Numbered from the stretch's first letter, positions 51,301-63,748 are shown. The stretch is DNA of 64,000 nt from Neorhodopirellula lusitana (GCF_900182915.1 NZ_FXUG01000004.1:186001-250000), one strand, 5' to 3'. Translations and numbers: made by a program. The notes: generated by a model from the letters alone, not told the origin.

Positions 51301-51618
51301 GGCCATATCGATCGGATTGCGGACATCCGGTTCGGACGCGAACACGGTGGCCGTGAATCCCGCAGGCAATTCAATCGCCCTGGCTGAGTCTTCCGGTCCA
51401 GGTAACGGATTCGTTGCGGCTAAGGGTTCATTGTCCGTCGGCGTTGGAAACTCACTGCTCGCCACACCAGATTCCACCACTTCGCCACCCCAAACCGAGA
51501 TTTGAGCCCCCATCACGACGGCGACCCAAACCGAAAGTGCGGCTACCATCGATTCGAAGCCCCAGCAACGGCCCAAAGTGACTCGGGGTGCAAAACATCG
51601 GCGAAGTACGTAGAACAT
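48343..51618 (-). CDS. Secreted PVC-type protein: propeller, HEAT repeats and c-heme
   Basis: This is an exported protein of about 1091 residues. A leader (about 24-45, MVAALSVWVAVVMGAQISVW) precedes a six-bladed propeller of the glucose-dehydrogenase type (IDMAWDHLGRMWVAENYTY, NFANGLRFGPDGWLYGRCGG, NPWGHDFNEIGELFF, GMEISAGPDGNCYVLDWSD). A helical HEAT-like region of about 400 residues follows, then a cytochrome-c-like domain with CSTCH at about 965-969 and a possible axial Met in SPMPSG. These large PVC-phylum proteins are presumed periplasmic oxidoreductases, perhaps for sugars or glycans; the substrate is unknown. Starts at 51618 (used), 51549 and 51660 are possible; the last would overlap the rhomboid gene. 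Confidence 0.85.
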   Translation of the reverse strand: MFYVLRRCFAPRVTLGRCWGFESMVAALSVWVAVVMGAQISVWGGEVVESGVASSEFPTPTDNEPLAATNPLPGPEDSARAIELPAGFTATVFASEPDVRNPIDMAWDHLGRMWVAENYTYADRTQKFDEGLRDRVVVFQDADQDGTPERRSVFLDSVSKLTSVEVGRGGVWLMCPPRLLFVPDADHDAVPDGPPETVLDGFTVANQNYHNFANGLRFGPDGWLYGRCGGSCPGTVGSPGTPDEDRIALEGGVWRYNVDEKRFEVICHGTTNPWGHDFNEIGELFFINTVNGHLWHGIHGAHFKRPFTLDPNLDAYELIDQHADHFHFDTTGNWTASRDGAANDFGGGHAHSGMMIYQETLWPAKLRGALMTLNFHGRRANVEHLHREGTGYVGKHGVDFFVSGDEWFRGMEISAGPDGNCYVLDWSDLGECHEHTGVHRNSGRIFKIQANSTGEQAGSTNVSLSEETRSTVAKRLSVLAGDDAVALARFQLGNERWFSHQSRMRLVELNRLGKLSDSDRQAVLDLLKEAIQSERSAAELARCFWTLADLDPQFDGRQWLFHSSPVLRGITLRYLTQDWPIDDCYGPTADSRLAWSRIRPAAIQLIADMDKLGLPDAPALRLIVASTLQRLPSDLRAGAAARLLAITGDADANDHNQAKLIWYGIMGRIAQHPAESLSVLKACQLPELTGLVARSLGEQFGEVPDVIVQALAISGDGPWCGALLEGLLKGSVGLRATEEPQSWAVFRSRTVRFDPGREALCKQLEVKFGDGIPASELADMVGDRKRDIQDRLTALVGWVRSWQDQVAGGQAADGGRAGEAGEIIKAAEPLIGDARVNLAAARAITLIPDSRVATQLIRQYRRFRAPVRPQVISMLCVRVEYANELMNAIEGGKLPVKVLSAANVRDLLALGDSELAERVEAKWGRLTSTPQDRLDEIERLRGVLSPSVLAKANASIGRDLFDRNCSTCHRMFGTGENVGPDLTGAQRTSLDYWLHHVVDPDAVVGADYRARKILTLDGRLLVGLVTQRTRSTLTLASANRTQTIPLDEIEAEFETDQSPMPSGLLKPLDDQGVANLIAYLMSPVQVQRNSQ

Positions 51619-51658
51619 GCAAAACCATTCTAAAACGACATAACTCAGGAAATCACCC

Positions 51659-52630
51659 ATGCGGCGAATCGGCACCTTGGCGGACGAGGCGACATCGAAT
51701 CGTTTTTGCGATTACTTGCAAACGCAGTCGATCGACGCAAAAGCCGAACCAAGCCACGATTCCGACTCATCCGGCGGTGCATCAGCGACACCCCATGATA
51801 TCTGGATTCGAGCGGAACAGGACGTGCCACAAGCTCGAGAGTTTTTGGCCGCCTTCCAAGCCGACCCGCAAGCGAAACAGTATGACGTTTCAGCGGAGGC
51901 GGAGCGTCTTCGGAAAGCGAAAGCCAACGAGAATGCGAAAAAACTGAAGCTGCAAAAGAAAGTGAAGATGCGAGGCGGATCCGCGTTGGGCGGCCCAGGC
52001 AACAGCGGAGCTCCGATTCCGGTCACCATTACCGTCATCGTGATCGCAAGCCTGGTTGGATTTTTCACTCAGTTCCGGGATTGGACGCCGCCGCAGTCCA
52101 AGGAAAACTTGACTGTGGAAATGCAAGTTTTCTATGGACTGGCTGTAGTCGATGACTACACCTATGTCGAGACGCGAGATCCTTTCTACTTGATGAAACA
52201 GGGCCAGATCTGGCGTCTGGTCACCCCCATGTTCCTGCACGGCAGCACCTGGCACCTCGCCTTTAACATGATCAATCTGTTTGTGCTGGGAAGCGTCGTG
52301 GAACGAATTCACGGCAGTGTTTTCTTTGCGATCCTGTTGCTGTTATGCCAGGCCGCCGCGACTCTCACCCAGATTCTGATGCCGGATTGGCTTGAACCCC
52401 CGCTGGCCATCGGAGCCTCCGGCGCTGTCTTTGGCGTTTTCGGATTCCTGTGGATTCGGCCCAAACTCGATCCCAACTATCCCGTCGAAATCCCGCCCAT
52501 CAATGTGATGTTCATGTTGATTTTCTTATTCATCTGCATGACACCGATCATCGATGGTATCGCCAATGGCGCCCACGTGGGTGGACTCCTGGCCGGCATG
52601 GTGATCACCGTCGTCACGCCAAAGTTGTAG
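51659..52630 (+). CDS. Rhomboid-family intramembrane serine protease (GlpG-like)
   Basis: This is a 323-residue protein. The cytoplasmic N-terminal domain resembles that of GlpG (LADEATSNRFCDYLQTQSID, residues 7-26). A charged helix (about 78-105) and six membrane helices follow. The protease core has WRLVTPMFLHGSTWHLAFNM with H199 and N203, the nucleophile in GASGAVFG (Ser254) and H306 in GAHVGG, so the Ser-His dyad is intact. It cleaves single-span membrane proteins within the bilayer. The start codon lies only 40 bases from the start of the divergent large heme protein, so their promoters must overlap. Confidence 0.9.
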   Translation: MRRIGTLADEATSNRFCDYLQTQSIDAKAEPSHDSDSSGGASATPHDIWIRAEQDVPQAREFLAAFQADPQAKQYDVSAEAERLRKAKANENAKKLKLQKKVKMRGGSALGGPGNSGAPIPVTITVIVIASLVGFFTQFRDWTPPQSKENLTVEMQVFYGLAVVDDYTYVETRDPFYLMKQGQIWRLVTPMFLHGSTWHLAFNMINLFVLGSVVERIHGSVFFAILLLLCQAAATLTQILMPDWLEPPLAIGASGAVFGVFGFLWIRPKLDPNYPVEIPPINVMFMLIFLFICMTPIIDGIANGAHVGGLLAGMVITVVTPKL

Positions 52631-52847
52631 CGAACCCAGGCACTCTGCATTCCATTTCCAACCACTGCGAACGCGAACAGCGAGTGGCCTTCGATGCCGA
52701 CGAGTAGCAATTCAGCCTTTGGCAAAGTATGCGGTTTAGGTGATCAATAGCCGCCACACGTCGACTTTGCCAAGTAAACAGCCATCCCATGACGATACAA
52801 CGGAAGAAACCACTCTTACCGCGTCCACCCCTGGGATCCCGATCGCG

Positions 52848-53411
52848 ATGGCTGTCAAACTCATTCGAAAACCGACCATCTTGATCTTCATGATGCTCGC
52901 CACCGTCACGACGACTGTGTCCGCCGATTTCGGCACTTGGATGCACCGTCAGAAAATGGCTTACTATCGCAACCAGGCATGGCCGGATCCGTTCAACGAG
53001 GCCGATGCGGTTCAAGTTGTCCAGCCGTTCGAGATCATGAAGAACAACGGCTGGCGAACACACAACACAATCGGACACGCTCTGTTCCGTGCAGGCGACG
53101 GAGCCCTGTTGGCATCGGGCCAAAACCGCGTTCGCTGGATTGCCACCCAATCCCCGACCGCTCGTCGCGAGATCTATGTTTTGCAAGGTCGCACCCAAGA
53201 AGAAACCAAAGCCCGGATGGCATCGGTTCGCGAAGCCGTTGCCCATTACGTTGGCGACGGTGTCGAACCAACCATCTTGGTCACAACAACCGAACCATCG
53301 ACGACCCCAGGTGCCATTGCGACTAAGATCAATCGCGACCGCATCGAACAAATGGCACTCCCCAAACTGCCAACGACGACCGCTTCGGGACAACAAGGCG
53401 TTACTCAATAA
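52848..53411 (+). CDS. Secreted protein, unknown function
   Basis: This is a protein of about 187 residues. A signal peptide spans 1-26 (KPTILIFMMLATVTTTVSA), followed by a compact, conserved-looking mature region: FGTWMHRQKMAYYRNQAWPD, DAVQVVQPFEIMKNNGWRTH, NTIGHALFRAGDGALLASGQ and IATQSPTARREIYVLQGRT. The C-terminus is Thr/Ser-rich. Proteins of this look are, to my knowledge, common in Pirellulaceae and of unknown function. I start at the ATG at 52848; the in-frame start at 52740 would place a Thr/Ser-rich stretch before the signal peptide. An intrinsic terminator follows 45 bases after the stop. Confidence 0.72.
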   Translation: MAVKLIRKPTILIFMMLATVTTTVSADFGTWMHRQKMAYYRNQAWPDPFNEADAVQVVQPFEIMKNNGWRTHNTIGHALFRAGDGALLASGQNRVRWIATQSPTARREIYVLQGRTQEETKARMASVREAVAHYVGDGVEPTILVTTTEPSTTPGAIATKINRDRIEQMALPKLPTTTASGQQGVTQ

Positions 53412-53455
53412 GGACGCCTAATCCATACACAAGCCGCGTGGCACCACGCAGCGTC

Positions 53456-53489
53456 TAGCCGAGCCCTTCTAGGACTCGGCTATTTTTTT
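53456..53489 (+). terminator. Rho-independent terminator
   Basis: TAGCCGAG pairs perfectly with CTCGGCTA (8 bp, continuing after one mismatch with three more pairs), followed at once by seven T. It follows the secreted-protein gene ending at 53411 and is the clearest terminator in the window. Confidence 0.9.
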
Positions 53490-53629
53490 GCGCCTACGCA
53501 AATGGTTAAGCACACACCGATTCCTGACGTTCGCAATCACCCGCAATCGAAAAGCGGCGTTATGACTCACTCGCAACTGCCACCCGCCGAACGACACGGC
53601 GTTCGGGGCAGCCCGGTCTACGGGGAGAT

Positions 53630-54976
53630 CTAGGCAGCCCGGCGGATCGGTATGGAAGACTTGAATGACTGTAGTGAGCCGAGCATTTCAAGCGTGCGAT
53701 CGTACGCACCCCGGTGCCGATTAACGATCGCCTGAGCAGATCGCCCCAGTTGATCCGCACTGGCAGCGTCCGCCAAACAGCGATCCACAAATGCTTCCAG
53801 CTCTCTTTCATCAGCCACCCGAACTGCGCCACCACCAGCCAACAATTGGTTGGCAATGGTATCGAAATTCTTGGTGTTGGGTCCAAATGAAACCGCGCTA
53901 CCGTATCCCGCTGGCTCCAACATGTTCTGGCCGCCACGATCACCGAAGCTGCCCCCAACCGTCGCGATCTGGGAAACGCCCCACCAATGTCGCAACTCGC
54001 CAACGGTATCGATTAGCACCACCTCGTTGGCTTTCCATTGATCGTTGCCAACTTCCACTCCGGGACGTCGCCCTTGATGACTCTCGCTACGGGCCACGAC
54101 TCGATCACCTCCCGCCGATATCAAATTGGCAACCAAACTGAATCGCTCGGGGTGTCGAGGCACCAAGATCAATCGCAATTCAGGATACCGCGTCCGTAAG
54201 CGCTGATAGACCGCCAACGCCATCGCCTCTTCGCCCGCTTGCGTGCTGCCGACACACCAGACGCGGTGCCACGGATCAACGCTCGCCCACAACGCCCTTG
54301 ATTGCACCTCGTCGGTATCACGGGTCGTGGGAGCATTGTCGAATTTCAGCGATCCCGTCACGTGCAAGTTTTCGTCGGCCACGCCACACGCACGAAAACG
54401 TTCCGCCGTCACCGCGTCTTGGCAGCCCACAGCCGAAAGACGAGCAAACGTACTCGCGATCACGCGACTGAACTTTTGATAGTTTCGCGAACTGTTCTCG
54501 CTGAGTCGACCGTTGATGACCGCAATGGGAATTTCGGCATCCGATGCCGCTGCGATTAGGTTGGGCCAAAGCTCAAGTTCGGCCAAAACGAGCTGCTTGC
54601 ATTGCAGCGATTTCAGCGTCCGGCGAACCGCCCAGGAAAAGTCCAAGGGCGCGAAGAACACATTCTCGGCTCCGAAACGCTGACACGCCAGATCGTATCC
54701 TGTGTCGGTCGATGTACTAACGACAAACGCCGTCTTCCCATTGCCGACACGCATCCGCTCAATCAGTTCAGGCAACAGGTTGACCTCGCCAACACTAACG
54801 GCATGCAACCAAACTGTTTTCCAGGCGTCGCCCCGCATCGCACTAGCGCGTGCCTTTGACAGCCCAAAAAGCTTCTGCAGAGCACCCCGACGGTATCGCC
54901 CATGCCGAATCGACCGGTATGCGATAACAGGGGACAGCGTCAGCAGAGCGAACGCATAAGCAAGATTGAAGAACAT
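53630..54976 (-). CDS. waaA: 3-deoxy-D-manno-octulosonic acid (Kdo) transferase
   Basis: This 448-residue inner-membrane-associated glycosyltransferase adds Kdo to lipid A precursor. The N-terminal hydrophobic anchor (LAYAFALLTLSPVIAYRSI) is followed by LHAVSVGEVNLLPEL (58-70, with the catalytic Glu64), FFAPLDFSWAVRR, AELELWPNLI and INGRLSENS. The C-terminal GT-B half has VGSTQAGEE, LVPRHPERF, LIDTVGELRHWWGVSQIATV and GGQNMLEPAGYG. All are typical of WaaA/KdtA. Its presence implies a lipid-A-type outer membrane. It is a single gene, downstream of secA on the same strand but separated by 282 bases. Confidence 0.95.
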   Translation of the reverse strand: MFFNLAYAFALLTLSPVIAYRSIRHGRYRRGALQKLFGLSKARASAMRGDAWKTVWLHAVSVGEVNLLPELIERMRVGNGKTAFVVSTSTDTGYDLACQRFGAENVFFAPLDFSWAVRRTLKSLQCKQLVLAELELWPNLIAAASDAEIPIAVINGRLSENSSRNYQKFSRVIASTFARLSAVGCQDAVTAERFRACGVADENLHVTGSLKFDNAPTTRDTDEVQSRALWASVDPWHRVWCVGSTQAGEEAMALAVYQRLRTRYPELRLILVPRHPERFSLVANLISAGGDRVVARSESHQGRRPGVEVGNDQWKANEVVLIDTVGELRHWWGVSQIATVGGSFGDRGGQNMLEPAGYGSAVSFGPNTKNFDTIANQLLAGGGAVRVADERELEAFVDRCLADAASADQLGRSAQAIVNRHRGAYDRTLEMLGSLQSFKSSIPIRRAA

Positions 54977-55059
54977 CCGTGTTCTCGGTGTGGGAAAATA
55001 TCGTTCAGTAGATCAGCGAGCAGTCTCAACCGAATAGCGTGTGCCAGCAAAACACTAGC

Positions 55060-55121
55060 GTAGCCAGAGTCGCCAGACTTCGGGCTTCCACCGCAGCCCC
55101 ACGAAACCCTAACGAGCCCAG
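55060..55121 (+). repeat. Dispersed imperfect-palindrome repeat, copy C
   Basis: The left end GTAGCCAGAGTCGCCAGACT starts at 55060, and the right end AACCCTAACGAGCCCAG lies at 55105-55121. It lies 138 bases past the secA stop. Confidence 0.6.
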
Positions 55122-55258
55122 TGACCGCGTCTAACCCGAGGTTTGTAGTTATCACAGACCACGAATGGTGTCCACCGTGCAACGCAAAAACACCGAACGA
55201 AAAGCAGCGCCGGCCGGCAACCGCTTCCTAGATCGTTGATCGAATAACGGCCCCCGCG

Positions 55259-58969
<3,711 letters not shown>

Positions 58970-59096
58970 AAAGGCAGAGTGGGGTGCGTAGCGGTGATAT
59001 TAAAAATGGTTGAAATGGCTAGGGTTTGCGTAAACCTTGCCAAGTTCCAACGTTACGGGTTCTGGGAAACTGGGTCAACTGCGATCCTGAGTCGAC

Positions 59097-59942
59097 TCAA
59101 CCAATCACGTCTCTTTCGTCGTGACTGGCCCAGACTTTGCATGCCATATCGCGATCGTTCGCCGATTTGGCAGCCCCAGGCAGCTCACCGATAGCGGATT
59201 GCAAACGCTGGGCCAGCGCATCCATGGCGAACCGCTCGCTAGCGTAATGACCTACCAAGCCGAGGGACAGGCCGGCGTTTTCCGCTTCCAAGCACGCGTG
59301 AAACGTCGCCTCGCCCGTTAACAGAAAATCACACCCACACCGTAGCGCGGCGGAAACAAAACTGCCGCCACTGCCACAAGCGACCCCAATTCGAGAAATC
59401 CCGCGGTCAGGCGGCCCAACCAACCGCGGCCGGGTTGACCCTGAAAAGGAAGCTGCGAGCTTAAGAATCGCCGCTGCCGGAGCCTGATCAGCCAGCCGGC
59501 CCACGCGGCCCGCCCCCAATTTAGCGTTGTCCGCCAACGGCAACATTGGCTTGCAATCCGCCAATTGCAGTGCTTTGGTCCATTGATCGTTGATCCCACC
59601 GGCAGCAGAATCGAACGCGGTATGAGCACTGTAAACCGCGATCCCGGCGCGACACAAACGCCACAGCATCTCGCCGGATGCCGTGTCCGCGGTCACTTTC
59701 GCCACAGGCTTAAATGGGAACGGATGATGGGCGACAATCAGGCCCACGCCCTCGCGTTCCGCCTCCCCCACCACATCGGGTGTGATCGTCAGGCAAGTCA
59801 TCACCTTACCGATCGAGGCTTGGCGGTCTCCGATTAACAGCCCCACGTTATCCCAGTCCTCCGCCAATTTCAGCGGTGCGATCTCAGCCAACAGCTGACA
59901 AATTTGAGCAAGATTGGGGAGCGAGATCGGGGCCTGTTTCAT
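59097..59942 (-). CDS. Nif3-like dinuclear metal center protein
   Basis: This 281-residue protein of the Nif3/YbgI (DUF34) family is widespread, binds two metals and has an unsettled function, possibly GTP cyclohydrolase-like or cofactor-related. Metal ligands are visible: H72-H73 in AHHPFPFKP, H107 and D111 in SAHTAFD, H232 and E236 in GHYASE. LTGEATFH (E211) is also family-conserved. It is the short form without the PII-like insertion. The gene starts 3 bases after the stop of the upstream secreted-protein gene, so they form an operon. Confidence 0.92.
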   Translation of the reverse strand: MKQAPISLPNLAQICQLLAEIAPLKLAEDWDNVGLLIGDRQASIGKVMTCLTITPDVVGEAEREGVGLIVAHHPFPFKPVAKVTADTASGEMLWRLCRAGIAVYSAHTAFDSAAGGINDQWTKALQLADCKPMLPLADNAKLGAGRVGRLADQAPAAAILKLAASFSGSTRPRLVGPPDRGISRIGVACGSGGSFVSAALRCGCDFLLTGEATFHACLEAENAGLSLGLVGHYASERFAMDALAQRLQSAIGELPGAAKSANDRDMACKVWASHDERDVIG

Positions 59943-59945
59943 TAC

Positions 59946-60383
59946 CTAGTCAGTCTCAGCTTCGAACGGGCTGGGGGTCAGAACTTCCCACGGCTTGGGA
60001 TAGAAGTAGTGTTGCTCAACCCGCTGGGGAGTGCAATGCTTGCCGTTGACGAATCCCTTCACCCCGTTCGCATCATACAATCCAAGCGTTTCGGCTCGAT
60101 GGAACGCCATCGCCTCTTGGCTGCTGGGAGCAATCTTGGCCGCGATTTTGCCGCCGATGTAAGAAGGGCGGTTGTAGGTGCGGCGGTACGATTCCGGAAG
60201 ATTCGTGCCCAATGGTGGAATGGGATCCACGCGAGCACTTCCCTCAAACGGCGTCCACGGCCACCAAGCATGTGCTTGGGCGGGAACCAGGGCGATCCCA
60301 GCAAGCGGTAGCAAAATTCCGGCAGCCAGGAAACGCGACTGCTTTAAAAGACGCTGACAGCGACTTGGTTTTCCGGTCGACAC
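59946..60383 (-). CDS. Small secreted protein, unknown function
   Basis: This is a protein of about 145 residues. A signal peptide (RFLAAGILLPLAGIALVPAQ, then AHA) is followed by a mature part starting WWPWTPFEG, with SYRRTYNRPSYIGGKIA, AMAFHRAETLGLYD and a C-terminal EQHYFYPKPWEVLTP. I set the start at the GTG at 60383 because GGAGG lies 8 bases upstream; an in-frame ATG at 60455 would place 24 non-signal residues first. It looks like a small planctomycete exported protein. It is 3 bases from nif3. Confidence 0.75.
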   Translation of the reverse strand: MSTGKPSRCQRLLKQSRFLAAGILLPLAGIALVPAQAHAWWPWTPFEGSARVDPIPPLGTNLPESYRRTYNRPSYIGGKIAAKIAPSSQEAMAFHRAETLGLYDANGVKGFVNGKHCTPQRVEQHYFYPKPWEVLTPSPFEAETD

Positions 60384-60391
60384 GTGACAAC

Positions 60392-60396
60392 CCTCC
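60392..60396 (-). promoter_or_regulatory. Ribosome-binding site deciding a GTG start
   Basis: GGAGG on the minus strand lies 8 bases before the GTG at 60383, with no competing ATG at this position. Confidence 0.7.
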
Positions 60397-60646
60397 GTGG
60401 TTGATGGTCTGATTCGTAGCTCAACTTCAATGAATGATCGGCAGCTAAACCGCAATCACCGATTCAAAACGATCAGACCGGACAACATGCGTCACCGCAC
60501 GCGGTCACACTCCGATTAGGCAAGCTGTAACGGGCGACCATTCGTTAGGAAACAAACCAGCTATCGCCAACGTGCCATTTGCCAGCATGTAATTGATGGA
60601 TCACACCTCTCTTGGTGGGTCACCACGAAACATCGCGTAAAACGCC

Positions 60647-60712
60647 GTAGCTGGACTCACCAGAGTTCAGTTGGCCTTAGGTTGACTCCCGAAGCCAGGC
60701 GACTCCGGCTAC
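60647..60712 (-). repeat. Dispersed imperfect-palindrome repeat, copy D (best preserved)
   Basis: In opposite orientation to the others. Read on the minus strand it starts GTAGCCGGAGTCGCCTGG and ends TCTGGTGAGTCCAGCTAC, 66 bases in all. The ends are imperfect inverted repeats (about 14 of 18 positions). It lies 25 bases past the stop of the 60737-62218 gene. Confidence 0.7.
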
Positions 60713-60736
60713 CCAAAACGCTTCTGCAATAGCCCA

Positions 60737-62218
60737 TTAAGACGTGAAGCTCGGCATCACACTAATAGGATGAGACGCCACGGGAGCGACCATCGCCGCC
60801 AACCGGGATTCAGGTGCTTGGTGTTTGCATCCAAAGAAGCCACGATGCTTGATCACGGCTGCGACTTCAGCCGGAACATGCTTGGTCCATTCGCTGTCAC
60901 CTGCCTTAATCATCCGCAACACATCTCGCGAGAACGTCGCGAGGTGCTCGCTGTTGTAGCTCGTCAACTGCTCGATGCATCGTTTGTCGACCAAATACTG
61001 GTACAGCTTACGAAGCTCAGGTGCGATTTCCAGGTTATCGACGGTCGTCAGTTCCCCGGTTGATTGATTCAGGAGTGGGTAGACGTAGAGCTTCAGATCG
61101 TTCTTGAACATCCGCCCAAACGATTCCAAAATGCCGCCGTCCAGTTCGGTGTAATACTTCTCGTCAAACAACTCATGCAGACTGCCCGCACCCATCGTGA
61201 TGGCAATCTTCTTTTTGGTGTACTGCGAAAGATAAGCGGCCAAACGGTAATACTCGAAGTAGTCCGAGATCAAAACCGTCATGCCACACGCGGCCAGCGT
61301 GTCGACCCGAGCGAGAAAGTCTCGCAGATCAATTTCACCGTTGGCTTGCAGGTTTCGCATCGTGATTTCGGCAAGCGTCACCACATGCTCGGCGTCCACG
61401 TCATCTTCTTCACGGAAACTATCCTGGGCCGCGCCCAACATGTCCATATTGACGTGAGTGACTGGCCGAAAACTGCCGCGTTCCACCAGAATGTTCTTTT
61501 TGTAAAGCACTTCGGCTGGCTGCAGAACTTCACCACTGGCAGAGAACATGGCTGCATTGGACAACCCGAGTTGCACCAAACGCAAACTCATCACGCGGTT
61601 ATCAACGTGGCGGAACGCAATCCCGGAGAACTCGATCATGTCGATCTCAATCCGGAGAGTGCTGAGGTTATCGAGCAGCGACTCGATCAATTGGTCTGGT
61701 TCGTGGTTTAGGAAAAACGCACCGTAAAGCAGGTTCACGCCGACGATCCCCAACGCTTCCTGTTGAGCAGCGTTATCGTTGTCGAGCATTCGCACGTGCA
61801 GGATGATTTGGCTGTCTTCATCACGCGGGTGAGCCTGGAAACGAATGCCCATCCAACCATGGCACTCGTTCGTGCCGTGGAAATTACGTGCCGAAACCGT
61901 GTCTGCAAACGCGAAGAACGCAGTCGAATCGCCACGACTCTCTCGCAGTCGCTCCAGATTCAAATCGTGTTCGCGAGTCAGCATGTCTTCAAGTCGTTGA
62001 CGGCACACATACCGATCACAATGGCCGTAAATCGCGTCACTGACCGACATATCGTAGGCCGACATGCTCTTGGCGATCGTGCCCGCCGCCGCCCCAACTC
62101 GGAAGAACCAACGCACCACCTCTTGGCCGGCACCGATCTCGGCGAACGAACCGTAGCGTCGCGGATCCAGGTTGATCTGAAGTGACTTGCGTTCGGTCGA
62201 TGGTCGTTCGTTATTCAT
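60737..62218 (-). CDS. Conserved protein of unknown function
   Basis: This is a 493-residue soluble protein, with no signal peptide and no membrane helix. It reads as a compact alpha/beta enzyme-like protein: RRYGSFAEIGAGQEVVRWFF, GTIAKSMSAYDMSVSDAIYG, VGVNLLYGAFFLNHEPDQLI, then MTVLISDYFEYYRLAAYLSQ and KKIAITMGAGSLHELFDEKY. I recall homologues carrying inconsistent database labels (receptor, adenylyltransferase), none convincing from this sequence. The motifs GSFAEIGAGQEV and TMGAGSLHELFDE look like the most constrained parts. It is a single gene with its own ATG. Confidence 0.8.
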   Translation of the reverse strand: MNNERPSTERKSLQINLDPRRYGSFAEIGAGQEVVRWFFRVGAAAGTIAKSMSAYDMSVSDAIYGHCDRYVCRQRLEDMLTREHDLNLERLRESRGDSTAFFAFADTVSARNFHGTNECHGWMGIRFQAHPRDEDSQIILHVRMLDNDNAAQQEALGIVGVNLLYGAFFLNHEPDQLIESLLDNLSTLRIEIDMIEFSGIAFRHVDNRVMSLRLVQLGLSNAAMFSASGEVLQPAEVLYKKNILVERGSFRPVTHVNMDMLGAAQDSFREEDDVDAEHVVTLAEITMRNLQANGEIDLRDFLARVDTLAACGMTVLISDYFEYYRLAAYLSQYTKKKIAITMGAGSLHELFDEKYYTELDGGILESFGRMFKNDLKLYVYPLLNQSTGELTTVDNLEIAPELRKLYQYLVDKRCIEQLTSYNSEHLATFSRDVLRMIKAGDSEWTKHVPAEVAAVIKHRGFFGCKHQAPESRLAAMVAPVASHPISVMPSFTS

Positions 62219-62494
62219 TTTGAGTTACCCCGGGTAAGGTCAGTCCGCGCAGTTGTGCCGAAGTGATATGCGACACAATTCGCGTCCATGCCAGCGGAAA
62301 CCGGCGACATCGCCTCAAGGTCGCCCCACACGCCTTGCCTGACCGCTAGGACCCGCCCAGCCCGATAAGTTTTACCCATCGCTCAAGTTTACCGGCAGCG
62401 ATTCGCCAAACCACGCGATCCCAGATTCCTGCCCGCCCAATCAGCCATCCGGTGCAGCCAGAAACCACCCCCGCGACAACACCCCCGCTCGTCC

Positions 62495-63748
62495 CTAGCA
62501 AAAACGCCGGATCGCTGATTTATATAGTGACACACCTTTTTCCAGCTGATCCAGCTCGATGTACTCATCCGTGGTGTGCGCCTGGTTGATGCTGCCCGGA
62601 CCACACACAATTCGCTTAGTCAGGCCTTCAAAAATGCAGCCGTCGGTGGCGTAACATTTTCGGGCCGGTTGGTTGGGACCGATCACTGATTCGGCCAACT
62701 CACACATCGCCTCGACGCACGGCGAATCCACGGGAGTTTCCAACGGAGGCCCACCCGAGAACTCTTTGAATTCGATCCCCAGTTCATCAGCCCGCTGCTT
62801 GACCGTGTCAATAAAATCGAGTCCATCCACCCCTGGCATGGTACGGAAGCACGCCCAAGCGACGCAGTGATCGGGAACGATGTTGACCGAACTCATCCCA
62901 TCACTGACGCCAAAATTCCACGTCAACGTGGGCGGATCAAAACGCTCGTCGCGCAGTCCGGGATCAATGCGGCACTGCTCGTCGATTCCTCGCATCGTTT
63001 CCAGCATTGGCACCATGGCCAGGTTAGCGTTAATCCCTTCACCCGTGCTGCTATGTGCTGCCTTGCCACGCGATTCCACTCGCAATCCCATGATGCCCTT
63101 GTGAGCATGCACGACCTGTAATTCCGTGGGCTCGCCAATGATGCAAACGGGGTTAGCGGCAACAATTTCTCGGTAAGCCTTGCTGCACTGAACCAAGTCC
63201 TTCGCACCTTCGAATCCAACCTCTTCGTCAGCGGTACAAACGATCCACAACGGTTCAGTTTGTTCACTTGCCAAAACCGAAGCGGCGGCTTGCAACATCG
63301 CGGCAAGCGATCCTTTCATGTCGCACGCCCCACGTCCGTAAAGGCGATCGCCCTGGACCACCGCCTTAAACGGATCCCCACCGGGCCCCGACCAACGGTC
63401 CGCGGGCACCACGTCGGTATGACAGAAATACGCCAGACCCCCGGGTGTCGTGCCGGCCTTACCCGCTGACAGGGAAGCCGGCGTTTCGCTGGAAAGACCC
63501 TCGTCACCACCTGAAAGCTCACTGGGTGCGGCCCCGGCCAGCGGTTCACGCTTGGCGACCAGATTGACCTTTAGCACGCCTTTCCGATCCGTGTAGGTCG
63601 TCACCTCAACGTCGAATCCGAGCGTTCGCAGGCACTCCGCTACATGCTCGCTGATCGCGTGATTGCTGAGATGGCTGATCGTGTTGAACCGAATCAGCTC
63701 CTCAAGGACCACCTGCGCCTGCATAAAACTCATCGAATTGCTGGACAC
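62495..63748 (-). CDS. M20-family metallopeptidase (acetylornithine deacetylase-like)
   Basis: This 417-residue protein has the di-zinc M20 fold: H110 and D112 in FCHTDVVP, bridging D143 in ACDMKG, catalytic E175 and ligand E176 in TADEEVGF, E206 in IIGEPTEL, and a final His in INQAHTTDEYIE. The dimerisation domain starts near GLRVESRGKAAHSSTGEG. It most resembles ArgE (N-acetylornithine deacetylase) or the related deacylases; ArgE is plausible but not proven. Residues about 68-104 are a low-complexity Ala/Ser/Gly insertion. The start is a GTG at 63748 with GAGG 6 bases upstream; ATG at 63733 is the alternative. Confidence 0.85.
   Translation of the reverse strand: MSSNSMSFMQAQVVLEELIRFNTISHLSNHAISEHVAECLRTLGFDVEVTTYTDRKGVLKVNLVAKREPLAGAAPSELSGGDEGLSSETPASLSAGKAGTTPGGLAYFCHTDVVPADRWSGPGGDPFKAVVQGDRLYGRGACDMKGSLAAMLQAAASVLASEQTEPLWIVCTADEEVGFEGAKDLVQCSKAYREIVAANPVCIIGEPTELQVVHAHKGIMGLRVESRGKAAHSSTGEGINANLAMVPMLETMRGIDEQCRIDPGLRDERFDPPTLTWNFGVSDGMSSVNIVPDHCVAWACFRTMPGVDGLDFIDTVKQRADELGIEFKEFSGGPPLETPVDSPCVEAMCELAESVIGPNQPARKCYATDGCIFEGLTKRIVCGPGSINQAHTTDEYIELDQLEKGVSLYKSAIRRFC

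Larger units (their letters stand above)
60384..60736. other. Intergenic region, holds repeat copy D
   Basis: These 353 bases lie between the secreted-protein gene and the end of the 493-residue unknown gene. Apart from the ribosome-binding site and the dispersed repeat (60647-60712) I see nothing coding. Confidence 0.55.

Noticed and set aside
55190..55258. GC-rich palindrome and T stretch after secA considered as a terminator
   Set aside because: The stem is self-palindromic and short, and the T run is only four bases and displaced.
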